Shown here piece by piece: positions 26,557-36,300 of a stretch of DNA of 64,000 nucleotides. Source of the DNA: Sphingobacterium athyrii (GTDB taxonomy: Bacteria > Bacteroidota > Bacteroidia > Sphingobacteriales > Sphingobacteriaceae); NCBI RefSeq assembly GCF_003071065.1, contig NZ_QCXX01000008.1, positions 1 through 64,000 of the forward strand, read 5' to 3'. The notes under the pieces were generated by a model. It did not search any database, was not told where the DNA came from, and worked only from the letters and a program-made list of their open reading frames with translations. The first letter of the stretch is position 1, and each line of letters starts with the position of its first letter. Made by a program: the position numbers and the translations under genes.

Positions 26557-27048
26557 CTACTTTTTATTGTTATTTTCGTTCACCAAACCAGTCACTTCCT
26601 TCAACGGTATAGCTCCATCCAAAATCATAAACAAGTTTTGGCCATCACCATTGATTGTCAAAAGCAAATTATTGAGAATATCAGAATTTGCGGATATATT
26701 TTCAACCAGAAAACGGATATCCTCACCATCACTATTAAGGGTCATCAATTCCTCATACTTGAGATTGGAGACTGCACTCCGAATGACTGAAGTCAAATTT
26801 TTGTCTTCGCCATCCTCGACGATCAGCATCCGCAAGGATTTTACGTTTTTGAGTAAAGGCGTAATTTTCTGCATATCCTCGTCATCAATTTTTAAATTCC
26901 CTAACAACTTGAACATAGGGGCTCCAATTTTAAGTGTGGTCACTCCCTTTTTCCCCTGATATTGCTCGAAGAGTTTATCTAACTTGGAAATTTGTGCGTT
27001 TGCCATACTTGCTACAAGTAATAGGCAAGCTATTAATAATCCTTTCAT
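26557..27048 (-). CDS. DUF4252 secreted protein
   Basis: A 163-aa protein with a classical signal peptide (residues 1-18, ending in ANA) instead of a lipobox. The body is a paralogue of the next gene downstream: LKIDDEDMQKITPLLKNVKSLRMLIVE and YEELMTLNSDGEDIRFLVE. Both keep an S/D-G-E-D-I turn, so they come from a duplication. Stop and start spacing of 5 nt to the next gene shows cotranscription. Function unknown. Confidence 0.75.
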   Translation of the reverse strand: MKGLLIACLLLVASMANAQISKLDKLFEQYQGKKGVTTLKIGAPMFKLLGNLKIDDEDMQKITPLLKNVKSLRMLIVEDGEDKNLTSVIRSAVSNLKYEELMTLNSDGEDIRFLVENISANSDILNNLLLTINGDGQNLFMILDGAIPLKEVTGLVNENNNKK

Positions 27049-27054
27049 ATTATT

Positions 27055-27744
27055 TTAGTTAATCGATATTGACATTTGTTTTATATTCATTGCTTTATCT
27101 ACTCCATTTTCCAGATTATTCGCCAGCAATCCCAATGACCTCAGGGTCAATTCCACAGCTTCCTCTTCGTTGGCAACGGGTTTACCATTTAATACAACAT
27201 AATCTGCTTGATAAGTCTGTCCTGTGGCTGATTCCAAATTTTCAGTCACGACTTCCTTCTTCGCTGTCCTATCTTTGGCTTGTTTTTTAATTTTTGGACG
27301 TTTGAAAGTTTCTGCTGTTTGCATTGCCGTCCGACTTCCATCTGACAATATCCTATCATTAGGATTGGGATTCGCTGCTTCCGTATTTTGATGTTCGATA
27401 GGCTTATTTTTCGCAGGTTTTAAATCTTTCATGTTCTTTTCTACGAGCACCGGGTCCTCGATCGTGGGCTTCTGATTCAGGAATAGTGCGATTCCAATGG
27501 TCATTAAAAGAACCGCTGCTGCCGCATATTTCACCCAGCTATATTTCCACCATACAATAAGCTTTTTATCCGCATTGATCTGACTTTCGAAGTCATCAAA
27601 GGACCAGTCCATTTTAACATTCTTTTCTTGATTCAAAGTTTGAAAAAAAACATGATCCGAGTTTTTCAACTCACCTTCTTCCTCTAACGACGACTGGCCA
27701 TTAAAGTACTTCTCTTCTAATTCCTTTAATTTTTTATCTTTCAT
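27055..27744 (-). CDS. Membrane-anchored probable anti-sigma factor
   Basis: From Met 27744 the protein has 229 aa; two GTG codons directly upstream are in frame but less likely. Residues 1-60 are charged and cytoplasmic (LEEKYFNGQSSLEEEGEL is typical of the start of Bacteroidota anti-sigma-like proteins), residues about 70-88 form one membrane helix (KYAAAAVLLMTIGIALFLN), and the rest is a low-complexity periplasmic part. Its place just after the sigma factor supports an anti-sigma role, which is inferred, not seen. Confidence 0.6.
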   Translation of the reverse strand: MKDKKLKELEEKYFNGQSSLEEEGELKNSDHVFFQTLNQEKNVKMDWSFDDFESQINADKKLIVWWKYSWVKYAAAAVLLMTIGIALFLNQKPTIEDPVLVEKNMKDLKPAKNKPIEHQNTEAANPNPNDRILSDGSRTAMQTAETFKRPKIKKQAKDRTAKKEVVTENLESATGQTYQADYVVLNGKPVANEEEAVELTLRSLGLLANNLENGVDKAMNIKQMSISIN

Positions 27745-27785
27745 CACCACCTATCTTATTTTGTATAATCATGAAACTACAGTAT

Positions 27786-28301
27786 CTATTTTTTATCTGA
27801 ATAAACTCGCGTTCTTTCATAATCGAATAACTTTGTCAACTGCTCTTTTACCTTCTGTCTTGCACGCATTAAATTGACTCTAACTGCCGACTCACCCATA
27901 TCCAATACTTCAACGATTTCCTCAATATCATAATCTTCCACATCGCGCAAATGCATAACCAGACGTTGTTTTTCGGGAAGGGAATTGATCATCTCCAGAA
28001 TAATTTCTTTGGTATTTCCAACCGTATTCTCCGTCATCGAAACTACTTGATATTGATCAACGTAGTCAGCTCTCACTTTATCTCTTTTAATCCGGTTCAA
28101 CGCTTCATTTTTAACACTTTGCATACAGAAAGCTTCGACATTTTTATACTGATGTAGCTGATCTTTCAATTTCCACAACCGCATCATGACATTCTGCACA
28201 GCATCGAAGGCCTCATCGTCATCAACCAAGATCCGTTTCGCAAAGCGAAATAGCTTATCCTTATGGACGAAAACGGTATTTTTAAATTGTTCTTGGTTCA
28301 T
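27786..28301 (-). CDS. ECF-type RNA polymerase sigma factor
   Basis: A 171-aa sigma-70 family protein with only regions 2 and 4. Region 2 (residues about 10-75) includes KRILVDDDEAFDAVQNVMMRLWKLKDQL; region 4 (about 105-160) includes INSLPEKQRLVMHLRDVEDYDIEEIVEVLDM followed by SAVRVNLMRARQKVKEQL, the helix-turn-helix for the -35 element. It should be held inactive by the membrane protein encoded 36 nt downstream and released by an envelope signal. The two DUF4252 proteins may be the sensing or effector parts. Confidence 0.88.
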   Translation of the reverse strand: MNQEQFKNTVFVHKDKLFRFAKRILVDDDEAFDAVQNVMMRLWKLKDQLHQYKNVEAFCMQSVKNEALNRIKRDKVRADYVDQYQVVSMTENTVGNTKEIILEMINSLPEKQRLVMHLRDVEDYDIEEIVEVLDMGESAVRVNLMRARQKVKEQLTKLFDYERTRVYSDKK

Positions 28302-28392
28302 TTTTAGTATTTAGTAGTAACTAGCCACCATCCCTTCCATACCTTCGTCACATAATCAAGACATTTCAACTTGATGATTCATTACATCTAAT

Positions 28393-28417
28393 ATGAATAT
28401 TTTTTTAAAATATTCAT
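28393..28417. repeat. AT-rich 11-bp palindrome in the 28.3-28.6 kb gap
   Basis: ATGAATATTTT (28393-28403) and AAAATATTCAT (28407-28417) form an inverted repeat with a 3-nt loop. It lies 90 bp upstream of the sigma factor start, where an operator or the sigma promoter would sit. Apart from this, the 300-bp gap before 28604 shows only AT-rich promoter-like sequence. Confidence 0.35.
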
Positions 28418-28603
28418 TTATTCAAATAACAGGTTATTGAACACGTTACTCTTTCGTGTTGAGAAAGCAAATAAACAGGGATTATTCTTGTTTATATACC
28501 GCTTGCTCACAAACTGGTTAGTTGTTTTAGCATTATTACAAACAAAATACGCTGAGCTATTGTTATTTAAGATGCTGAACAATAAAATTTAAATAAAAAA
28601 ATT

Positions 28604-29440
28604 ATGAAGTACTACAGAATTACAGCCATTGCCGCTGCATTAGTATTGTTAATGGGAGCCGTCGGATGTAATAATTCATCCAATAAAGGTGCTGACCATA
28701 CTGATTCCATGGGTGACACCGATACGACTACTGCACAGAAAATGGATTCCATTTCAGTTAATCCAATTGCAGATTCAAAACAATTTCCCGGAGCAAATCT
28801 CGAAATCGCTTCTATAACTGCAGAAAAAGTAGGTGCAGACTCTGCAAAAGTCACCGTGAAATACACGGTTAAAAACTTCAAGCTGACAGAAATGACAGAA
28901 GATGCGCATGCTGCTCACATGGCCAACTCGCATGATGGACAACATATTCACTTTATTCTGGATAATAAGCCCTATACAGCATTATATAAACCTGAACACT
29001 CCGTTACTTTGGCTTTAAATTCGGAGCACTATTTACTTTCATTTTTGTCACGGTCTTACCACGAATCCATTAAAACAAGTGAAGCTTCAAAATTGACTAA
29101 ATTCAAGATAGATGCCACAGGAAAATTGACACAGGAGCCAACCCCCAAAGAACCATCTCTATTTTACTCCCGTCCAAAAGGGGAATACAAAGGCGATGAA
29201 ACAAAAAATTTACTCCTGGATTTCTATCTAGTCAACACCAGTATTGCCCCAGACGGAAATAAGGTTACCGCAGATATCAATGGACAGACATTTACTTTGG
29301 ATAAATGGGGCCCTTACGAAATCAAAGGTTTGCCAATGGGAAATAATAAGATAAAATTAACGTTGGTCGATAAAGAAGGCAATGCGATTACGGGAGATAA
29401 TATATCTATAGAACGAGATATTAAACTCTCTGCGCAATAA
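28604..29440 (+). CDS. Lipoprotein, hypothetical, His-rich
   Basis: A 278-aa protein with a lipoprotein signal (hydrophobic residues 8-20, Cys at about residue 22 in GAVGCNNS). A Ser/Asp/Thr-rich linker leads to a domain with a histidine-dense stretch, EDAHAAHMANSHDGQHIHF, and SEHYLLSFLSRSYHESIK. The histidines could bind a metal such as copper, which is only inference. I do not recognise the family. It stands alone, ended by a strong terminator. Confidence 0.55.
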   Translation: MKYYRITAIAAALVLLMGAVGCNNSSNKGADHTDSMGDTDTTTAQKMDSISVNPIADSKQFPGANLEIASITAEKVGADSAKVTVKYTVKNFKLTEMTEDAHAAHMANSHDGQHIHFILDNKPYTALYKPEHSVTLALNSEHYLLSFLSRSYHESIKTSEASKLTKFKIDATGKLTQEPTPKEPSLFYSRPKGEYKGDETKNLLLDFYLVNTSIAPDGNKVTADINGQTFTLDKWGPYEIKGLPMGNNKIKLTLVDKEGNAITGDNISIERDIKLSAQ

Positions 29441-29457
29441 ATAGGTCATAACATACC

Positions 29458-29496
29458 GAAAAGAGTCGCACTTCAATGCGACTCTTTCGTTTTTTA
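29458..29496 (+). terminator. Intrinsic terminator
   Basis: GAAAAGAGTCGCA (29458-29470) pairs with TGCGACTCTTTC (29477-29488) and runs into six Ts. Confidence 0.8.
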
Positions 29497-29532
29497 TGCT
29501 ACATATCCTGCTTTCAGGGACAGATTTAGCCA

Positions 29533-30828
29533 TTAAGGCAATTTATCAAAATCAATTTTTGGGGCTGTGTTTTTATTAACAAACTCAAACTTACTTCCAG
29601 GTTTGACAATTTCATTAAAGAAACCGCCATTTCTAAGAAAATAGCCATTTTTAGTTGTACCACCGATGGCATCAATACGCTGATTGGCGCGATAGGTATT
29701 ATCAACACTGAATGAAGCAGATTGGACAGGGCGCCATTGGCCGTCATAAACCCATTGGTTTTTAAATTCCACCTGTCTTTCTAAATATCCCTGATTCGGG
29801 CTAAAATTCTCCAGAAAACTATGAAATCTCTTTAAATAAGTATTTGTTTGCGGACGTTTGAAACTGGCGATTACATTCCATGCGTTTTCCTCAGGTACAA
29901 AAAACCAGGCGGTATAGTCTGTATTTCCTTTTCCATCCGGGGTACCTTTCAACAAGAATTTATAGGTTTCACCCGCTTTCCAGAAATATTTCCGGTAACT
30001 CTGTCCACCAGACCCTTCATTGCCAAATTCGCCCGTTTGGACGTCTTTTCCTTTCTTCAACAAATGGATTTTTTGCTCGTCCGGAATACTTTTCGGATCA
30101 TCTGTATGAAAGGGGCTCCAAACTGAAAAAAGAATACGGCGTTCCGTCTCCGAATTCACCTGTATACCAAAATAGCCTTCGCCAAAACCGTTGGCCATAA
30201 AATATGAACCGATTTTATCTTCTCCTTTGGGGACGGTTACCTCATTGTAATAATAGCTGACATTTCCTTCACTAGGTACCGTATAATTTAAATGACAGGA
30301 AGGACCACGACGCGACCAATAGTAATAATCAGGATCATTTGAATAGATAAGGCCTTCAGATGCTGCTTCTCCACTGACAATTAATTCCGTTACGTCGGCA
30401 AAGCTACTCCCCGACTTACTTAATCCTTTTAAATTCACCTGTATATAGCCCGGGACTTTGACATCAATTGACAAGGCTGCTGTTTCGGATAACTCAGTTT
30501 CTTTTATATCTAAGGAGCTCCTTTTTCCCAAGGCAGAAATCTCTATTTTGGAGGTATTTCCAGCATCAACTTTTGCTTTGAGCTTTAATTCAAGATTTCC
30601 GGTTTTCTCAGTTCTGAAATACACCGATGCGATGCTCTGATCGCTTGACCATTTCACCAGTCCATTGCGTCCTGAAATTTCAGCACCGCCATTTTGTCCG
30701 GTAGTAATGAAAGCATTGCCCGCAAATGGAACAGAATAGGATTTTATAGAAGTCTGCGCATTACCACCTAATGAAAGGCAAGATAAGGCACCTATGAAGA
30801 GGAGCCTGATAAAGAGTTTTCTTTTCAT
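29533..30828 (-). CDS. DUF3472 domain secreted protein
   Basis: A 431-aa protein with a signal peptide (residues 1-25, ending GNAQ). An N-terminal beta-sandwich similar to DUF5077 (about 30-150) is followed by a DUF3472 region (about 165-400) with NDPDYYYWSRRGPSCHLNYTVP, FMANGFGEGYFGIQVNSE and RILFSVWSPFHTDDP, which are typical. DUF3472 proteins are secreted, often near polysaccharide-use genes, and their activity is unknown. Here no such neighbours are seen; the next genes on this strand belong to the RiPP cluster. Confidence 0.8.
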   Translation of the reverse strand: MKRKLFIRLLFIGALSCLSLGGNAQTSIKSYSVPFAGNAFITTGQNGGAEISGRNGLVKWSSDQSIASVYFRTEKTGNLELKLKAKVDAGNTSKIEISALGKRSSLDIKETELSETAALSIDVKVPGYIQVNLKGLSKSGSSFADVTELIVSGEAASEGLIYSNDPDYYYWSRRGPSCHLNYTVPSEGNVSYYYNEVTVPKGEDKIGSYFMANGFGEGYFGIQVNSETERRILFSVWSPFHTDDPKSIPDEQKIHLLKKGKDVQTGEFGNEGSGGQSYRKYFWKAGETYKFLLKGTPDGKGNTDYTAWFFVPEENAWNVIASFKRPQTNTYLKRFHSFLENFSPNQGYLERQVEFKNQWVYDGQWRPVQSASFSVDNTYRANQRIDAIGGTTKNGYFLRNGGFFNEIVKPGSKFEFVNKNTAPKIDFDKLP

Positions 30829-31289
30829 TTTTTATTTTTTCATCAGTTATTTATTACCAAAGGCATTTATGCTCCCTTTAGCTATCAACAGCATGTCGGA
30901 TCCCAAACTTCCGTTTCATTCGGAGATTTCACAAAGCCTTCCAAATTATAGCCTTGGGAAATCGAGTTGTCGTCTACCTATCCGCTTTAATTCACTTAAC
31001 AGTGATGTAAGATTTATATCAGTTCTTGAAAACTGCATTATTTCATGAAGATAAGGCATAGATCAAAAGAAAAAGAAAGCAAATGTATATCAATCGATTG
31101 TGTAAAATTTGTAGGTTAAAGGACGATGATAATATTTTGGCACAACAATTTAATGAAGACATTTTCAGAAGTAGGAATTAAACCAGAAAGTTTGAGCTTA
31201 TTGTAAGCAGATCAATGACGGTTCAATGATAGGCTAATAATCACATAAATATGGATATATAATCCATACTTATGTTGGATAGACGTATA
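30829..31289. other. Intergenic region at the 3' end of the RiPP cluster
   Basis: I see no gene in these 461 bp on either strand. The only structure is an imperfect hairpin at 31244-31274 (13-bp stem with one G-T pair, loop TATAT), 16 nt after the stop of the 45-aa precursor. It may stabilise or end that transcript, though it lacks a clear U-run. Confidence 0.5.
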
Positions 31290-31427
31290 TTAAAGTAATG
31301 AAGAGAATGTTAATCCTTGGGTGACGGTTCCCGTCATCCCTCCTGTTTGTCCATCTCCTAATTCCGATAAATTTTTATTTTTCATTTTAAACACAGTTTT
31401 CTTTTTAATGGTTAGTTTTTTGTTCAT
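31290..31427 (-). CDS. Lanthipeptide-like precursor peptide (45 aa)
   Basis: This tiny ORF reads MNKKLTIKKKTVFKMKN at the start, then NKNLSELGDGQ, then TGGMTGTVTQGLTFSSLL. A Lys-rich leader followed by a Gly/Thr/Ser-rich end is the form of class I lanthipeptide precursors of Bacteroidota, which begin with K-K-L-x-I/L-K-K. The end has four Thr and two Ser but no Cys, so a lanthionine ring could not form within it. It lies 90 nt downstream of the response-regulator stop, with its own TATATTTG -7 box at 31454-31447. The modifying enzyme is presumed to be the LanB encoded at 33387. Confidence 0.6.
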   Translation of the reverse strand: MNKKLTIKKKTVFKMKNKNLSELGDGQTGGMTGTVTQGLTFSSLL

Positions 31428-31446
31428 CTTCTTATATTAAGTTTCC

Positions 31447-31454
31447 CAAATATA
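31447..31454 (-). promoter_or_regulatory. -7 box of the 45-aa precursor gene
   Basis: TATATTTG on the minus strand, 20 nt before the precursor ATG, matches the Bacteroidota -7 element. The -33 element is poor, which fits a gene that needs an activator, for example the adjacent LytTR regulator. That link is inference. Confidence 0.45.
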
Positions 31455-31519
31455 AAGTTTTGGAAAGAAGAATATCTTTTATTTTCGATGAATAAGACTA
31501 TTTTTTCGATGAACGTAAA

Positions 31520-32245
31520 TTAAAACATCTCTTTAATATATTCTTTTACCGATTCCCAATAAGTAGGACCAATTGCTATGCGCTCAAGTTTTGGTAAAAT
31601 CGTTTCAATATGAAGGTCTTCAATCGAACGGATAGCTCCCTGACGAACTATCGTCGACCGATTAACCCGAATAAATACCGGTGCAGGCAATAGCTTTTCG
31701 AGCTTGGACATCGTAGCATGAACCATTACTTTACCTTCGGGCATAATAAATTCCATATAATCGGCCAATGCCCGTACAATCACGACATCAAGTAAACGTA
31801 TCTGAACATGCTTTTTCCCCTCTTTAACCCAGATATACTCCTGATCTGTGCGTATGAGATCGTCATTGGTGCTAATTTCCTGTTGATTTTTCAAATACCA
31901 AACATGCGCTTTATTGACAGCCTGAAAAAAGCGTTCGAAAGGAATCGGTTTCAGCAGGTAGTCGGTTATATTGAGATCAAAGCCTTCCAAGGCGTACTCG
32001 GGATAAGCAGTTGTAAAGATGACCTGAGTCCTATTACGCTGTACGACACGTAGCATCTCTACGCCTGTCATACCAGGCATCTGTATATCCAGAAAGATGA
32101 GATCAGGCTGTAGGTTATTTATCATTTCTAATGCCGAAAAAGCATCATCACAAGTTCCCACAATTTCCAAAAAGGGAACTTTCCCAGCTAATTTTTGAAT
32201 AACCTCCTGCGCAATGGGTTCATCGTCTACAATAAGAATTTTCAT
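31520..32245 (-). CDS. LytTR-type response regulator
   Basis: A 241-aa two-component regulator. The receiver domain (residues 1-120) has the acidic pair in LIVDDEP, the phospho-acceptor Asp53 in IFLDIQMPGMTG, Thr in IFTTAYPEYA and Lys in YLLKPIPFERF. The LytTR DNA-binding domain (about 135-238) has YIWVKEGKKHVQIRLLDVVIVRALADY and FIRVNRSTIV. It starts 11 nt after the sensor kinase gene. The natural targets are the RiPP genes around it. Confidence 0.92.
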   Translation of the reverse strand: MKILIVDDEPIAQEVIQKLAGKVPFLEIVGTCDDAFSALEMINNLQPDLIFLDIQMPGMTGVEMLRVVQRNRTQVIFTTAYPEYALEGFDLNITDYLLKPIPFERFFQAVNKAHVWYLKNQQEISTNDDLIRTDQEYIWVKEGKKHVQIRLLDVVIVRALADYMEFIMPEGKVMVHATMSKLEKLLPAPVFIRVNRSTIVRQGAIRSIEDLHIETILPKLERIAIGPTYWESVKEYIKEMF

Positions 32246-32256
32246 TTTTTAATAGA

Positions 32257-33390
32257 TTAAAATAATAAAGTCAATTCCACAACATAGCATTCATCGGTTT
32301 TCTTTATGGAGAGCACATGTTTTTCAAAATACTCCAATTCCAAACGTCGCCTGACGTTTTCAAGACCTATTCCACTATACTCTTCTTGTCGACCTCTGTC
32401 CCGGGCTTGTAGGTTGCTATGCTTATTGTCGACTGTTAATAAACGACTGTTTGCGACATAAAATCGAATGCTCTTTTCGTCTGCTGTTAATTCTATATCG
32501 ACCCAGCTCGTACCAACATTCGCATTGACACCATGTTTAAATGCATTTTCAATAAAATTGACCAAAAGTAAAGGTTTGATCTTTTGTTTTTCTGATGTAG
32601 CAGCAGAAAAAGTACAATTTATCTGAACTTTTTCAGGTCGATGTCGAATACGTTCTAAGTCGATATAATTGGTTAAAAATAAAATTTCTTCCTTTAAGGA
32701 TACCCATTCCTGTTTGCTTCCACTGAGCGAGAACCGTAATAATTCAGAAAGTTTGGTAACAGAATCAGCTGCGCGCCGATTATCCAATACCATTCCATAG
32801 ATATTATTAAGTGTATTAAATAAAAAATGAGGCTGAATCTGCATCCGTAAGAAATTTAGCTCCATATTATTTCGCTCTTGCAGTATAGTAAGTTTTTCTT
32901 TCTGACTTTGGTATAAATTATAGGCTGTCTGAATTAATATGGTTGCAAAATTCCAAAAAAACACAGCAGAGAATGTCCATAATAACGGTTGGTTACTAAA
33001 TATATCTTCCCAAGTTTGGATGCCATAGAACTCATACTTGATTCTATAGTACCTATTGTCCGGAAAAAGGTTAGTCATAAAATACAAAGGAAAATTTGCT
33101 ATTAGTGTAGAACATGCGTAAAATAGAAGAACAAATAAGATCCCGTTGGCCCAATTCCTCTTTCTGAAAAAATAAATTATTTGAGGAACTAATAAATAAT
33201 GATTAAGTACAATGGCAATAATAAAATCTAGGTTACCTATTAAATTGATCGGATGCACGATATTAACTTCATATAGTGCTGCATGATTAAGAGAACACAT
33301 TACACAATAGAGAATAAACCACAAAAGGATATGCACTCCAATTACGCTTCTTCTATTTCTAAAATCAATATCGATTTTCCAAAATCTCAT
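32257..33390 (-). CDS. LytS-type sensor histidine kinase
   Basis: A 377-aa membrane kinase. About four hydrophobic segments (near 20-40, 45-70, 78-100 and 130-150) are followed by a His_kinase (PF06580) domain: the phospho-histidine lies in LRMQIQPHFLFNTLNNIYGM, and the ATPase part has LLVNFIENAFKHG and GIGLENVRRRLELEY. It has no extra ligand-binding domain, so the membrane part may sense the signal. Its start overlaps the LanB stop by 4 nt (ATGA), so the regulator genes are translationally coupled to the biosynthetic genes. Confidence 0.92.
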   Translation of the reverse strand: MRFWKIDIDFRNRRSVIGVHILLWFILYCVMCSLNHAALYEVNIVHPINLIGNLDFIIAIVLNHYLLVPQIIYFFRKRNWANGILFVLLFYACSTLIANFPLYFMTNLFPDNRYYRIKYEFYGIQTWEDIFSNQPLLWTFSAVFFWNFATILIQTAYNLYQSQKEKLTILQERNNMELNFLRMQIQPHFLFNTLNNIYGMVLDNRRAADSVTKLSELLRFSLSGSKQEWVSLKEEILFLTNYIDLERIRHRPEKVQINCTFSAATSEKQKIKPLLLVNFIENAFKHGVNANVGTSWVDIELTADEKSIRFYVANSRLLTVDNKHSNLQARDRGRQEEYSGIGLENVRRRLELEYFEKHVLSIKKTDECYVVELTLLF

Positions 33391-36300
33391 TTTATTCTTT
33401 GGGATAAAGCTTTTTTATATTCCTTTTCCAGAAAGCGGTAGCTTATGTACTCCATTAGTCTTTGATCAGATTTATACCATCGATTGATACTCATATGAAT
33501 ATAACTGGCCAGATTTTCTTTCGAAAGATTAAGCGTACCTAATTTTTCTAATCGTTGATCTAACGGTAAGATCGGTTGGGTTGACCGATTTAACATCATT
33601 ACATTCTTGCCCATCAAACTCCGATAAAGTTGATCCACCTGATAGGCGCTCCCCTTATCATGTTCAAGTGCAAAAGCATTCGCCATCTCCATGCAAAAGG
33701 CAGCCTTTGCCTCTAAAGACATACGAAACAAAGATAACCAATTGTCTATATTATGCAAGCCCATGGCAAAACGATACTGATCGTCCTCACAGAATTGTTG
33801 ATCTTCCAATGCACCTAGAAAAGCGCCAGAGTCAGCCGAAAAAGCTTGCTCAGTATTTTCTATATGCGATACCCCATAACGTTCTATTTCTCGCTGATAG
33901 GTATCCAATTGCAATTTCCATATTCTCCCGTCTTCTATATATTTTTTTGCAAACTCATCTATTAATTCCATGACTTTCGACATGTTCGTAACCGTATCAT
34001 TTTTTACAAAATGAAGTCGAAAACGTATATGATAATGAGGGTCAGTATAGCGGATAAAAAAAGCTATATCGATCAGCTTTTCTTTTCTCAATAGCTCTAT
34101 TACAGGTTTTACCACGTGTAATAATAGATCATCTGAAATAGAAGCACCGCAATATATTTTATAATATACCCATTCACTACCGGGCACAAATGAATGTTGG
34201 ATGTCAGATCGAGGTATAGATGGAATATATTCAATTTTGCTGTCAGTTCTTCTCAAGGGCAGTATAAATTGTCTAATATAAGCCTTTTGATCCGTTGGAT
34301 GATCATTATTGAGCAGGCTTTCCACTAAAGTTAATCTTTTTCTTCCTCTCATTTCTTGTATCAACAGCATAAGATAATCCTTCCTCTTTGTATCAATGAA
34401 GAGTTCATTATCACCATTCTGTATACTAACTCGAGAGGAAACACGCCATTTTTTCAGCAGTTTTTTTAACGTTACAAGAGGTAACTCCGAATTCGTAATT
34501 GCATTGATATCATCCTCCATAATATTCCATTTTGCTCTTTGTAGGATGACATTTCCAGTTCTAATACGAGGGATAAAGCGATACCAATTCGTCCAATCAC
34601 CCAATTGTATACCGAGTCCCGGACGTCCCTGATGTTGTATAGCTGCCAAAAATCGATAGATGGGAAGATCGCTACGCAAATAATTATGTGCATTTGTCAA
34701 GATCGGAATGATTCTTCTTCCACTTTCTTTACAGCGAAGTATAAGCTCTTCATTCTGAATAGAAAGTAAAATAGTGCTTATCGGTACTGTCGTATCATCC
34801 TGTTCCACATAGGCTAGATAGGGAATCTGATAAGCCAATAGTCCCGTTGGCCGGGCGATATTAGCCGTTCGCCCTTCAGGTAGGTGAACAATTCCAGCAT
34901 AGATAATATCTGCACTTGTTTGCGGTTTGGATATCTCTGATTTGCACCATTTCTCTAAATCATCATTCATATAAGAAAAACGCCCCAATAATGCAAATCC
35001 ATTAGACCCTCCAAAATTCTCTAAAAGTAGCTTTCCAGAAGGCAAAATAGTTCCCATCACTGAAAGTTCGGAAGCCAATTTTTCTGATTGGTCTGCAAAC
35101 TGGGCTACATCATATTTGTTAATCTCTATTTCAAGTGTTGGTTCTTCTTGTGCTTTAAAAACTTTTTTTTTCAACCACAATTCGAACGGTTCCATTCTCC
35201 TTTCCGTCGACAGTAATCGGTTCTTTGAGACTCCCGGAATGCACTCGGCTATTTCATTATGGGATATATTTCCCAATTTACTTTGCGCAGGAAAGCCAAT
35301 GCCCTGTTCTTGATCCAATGCTTCGGTCAAAGGTATTTCACGATCGCCATATTTTTCTACAAAAAGCTGTTTGAAATTCCTTAATTGAGTTTCATGTAGG
35401 GAGCTATTGGCCGTTGTTCTTGCTAAAATAGCGGAAGCCTGTTGAATATCTTTGAGGTAGGCATTCGGAACATAATCGGCTTCTGCTATAGGATTCCAAA
35501 GATCGATGTGAAATAACTGTCCCTGTTTAACTTCAATTCCAATTCCTTGTAGTTCATCTAGACACTCTTCGATCTGTTGACATGGAAATTCCCCTAGTTT
35601 CGATTGGTTAATCGAATTTAGCACCTGAGCAATCTTATGAATAACATGAAGATATGTAGACGCCTTCTCCGAGATATTCGGTTCAGTAGAACTAAGTATA
35701 TTCGTTATGGTTTCTAGAGGGGCAGTACTTGTTAAGACAGTCGACAGCTCACTGGTGACAAATTGCGATTCAATCAGATTTAAAAAAAAATCCTTTTTAT
35801 CATCGCATGTTACATCATCGCCAATGATCTTATAGATATCATATGCTTGAAGTCTTACATCTTTTTTTAATTTATCGAAAATTTCATCCAACAGATCAGA
35901 CCGATCTATTGATGCAGTCTGATATTCAATTTTTCCTTCTATCCACAGTGTCTCTATATAGCGATAGGTCTGTGCTAATTTGTATATAGAATTATTTATT
36001 TGATATGAAAATCGTTCAACAAAGCAATCATGCAGAGCAATAGTTTGGACAAGCTGATAAAGCACCCCCATGTCAATACGCGCACGCTTAACAAGCTGTT
36101 GTTTGATATTGGACTGTTGATCTCCGATATCCACTAAAGAGCATCCCGCAAACACCCCATAAGGAGTGCAGCGGGTCGCCGCACGGATAATATACTTTTG
36201 CAACGTAGCAAATAACCGTTCTTTTTTTTCTTTAATTAACCCACCATTCTTAAAACGATAAATTTGATTATAAAGGTCTCTTGATGTCCAATAAATGCCT

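Noticed and set aside
26557..27048. Anti-sigma function for the DUF4252 proteins
   Set aside because: They carry export signals and have no cytoplasmic part, so they cannot bind the sigma factor directly; the protein at 27055-27744 fits better.
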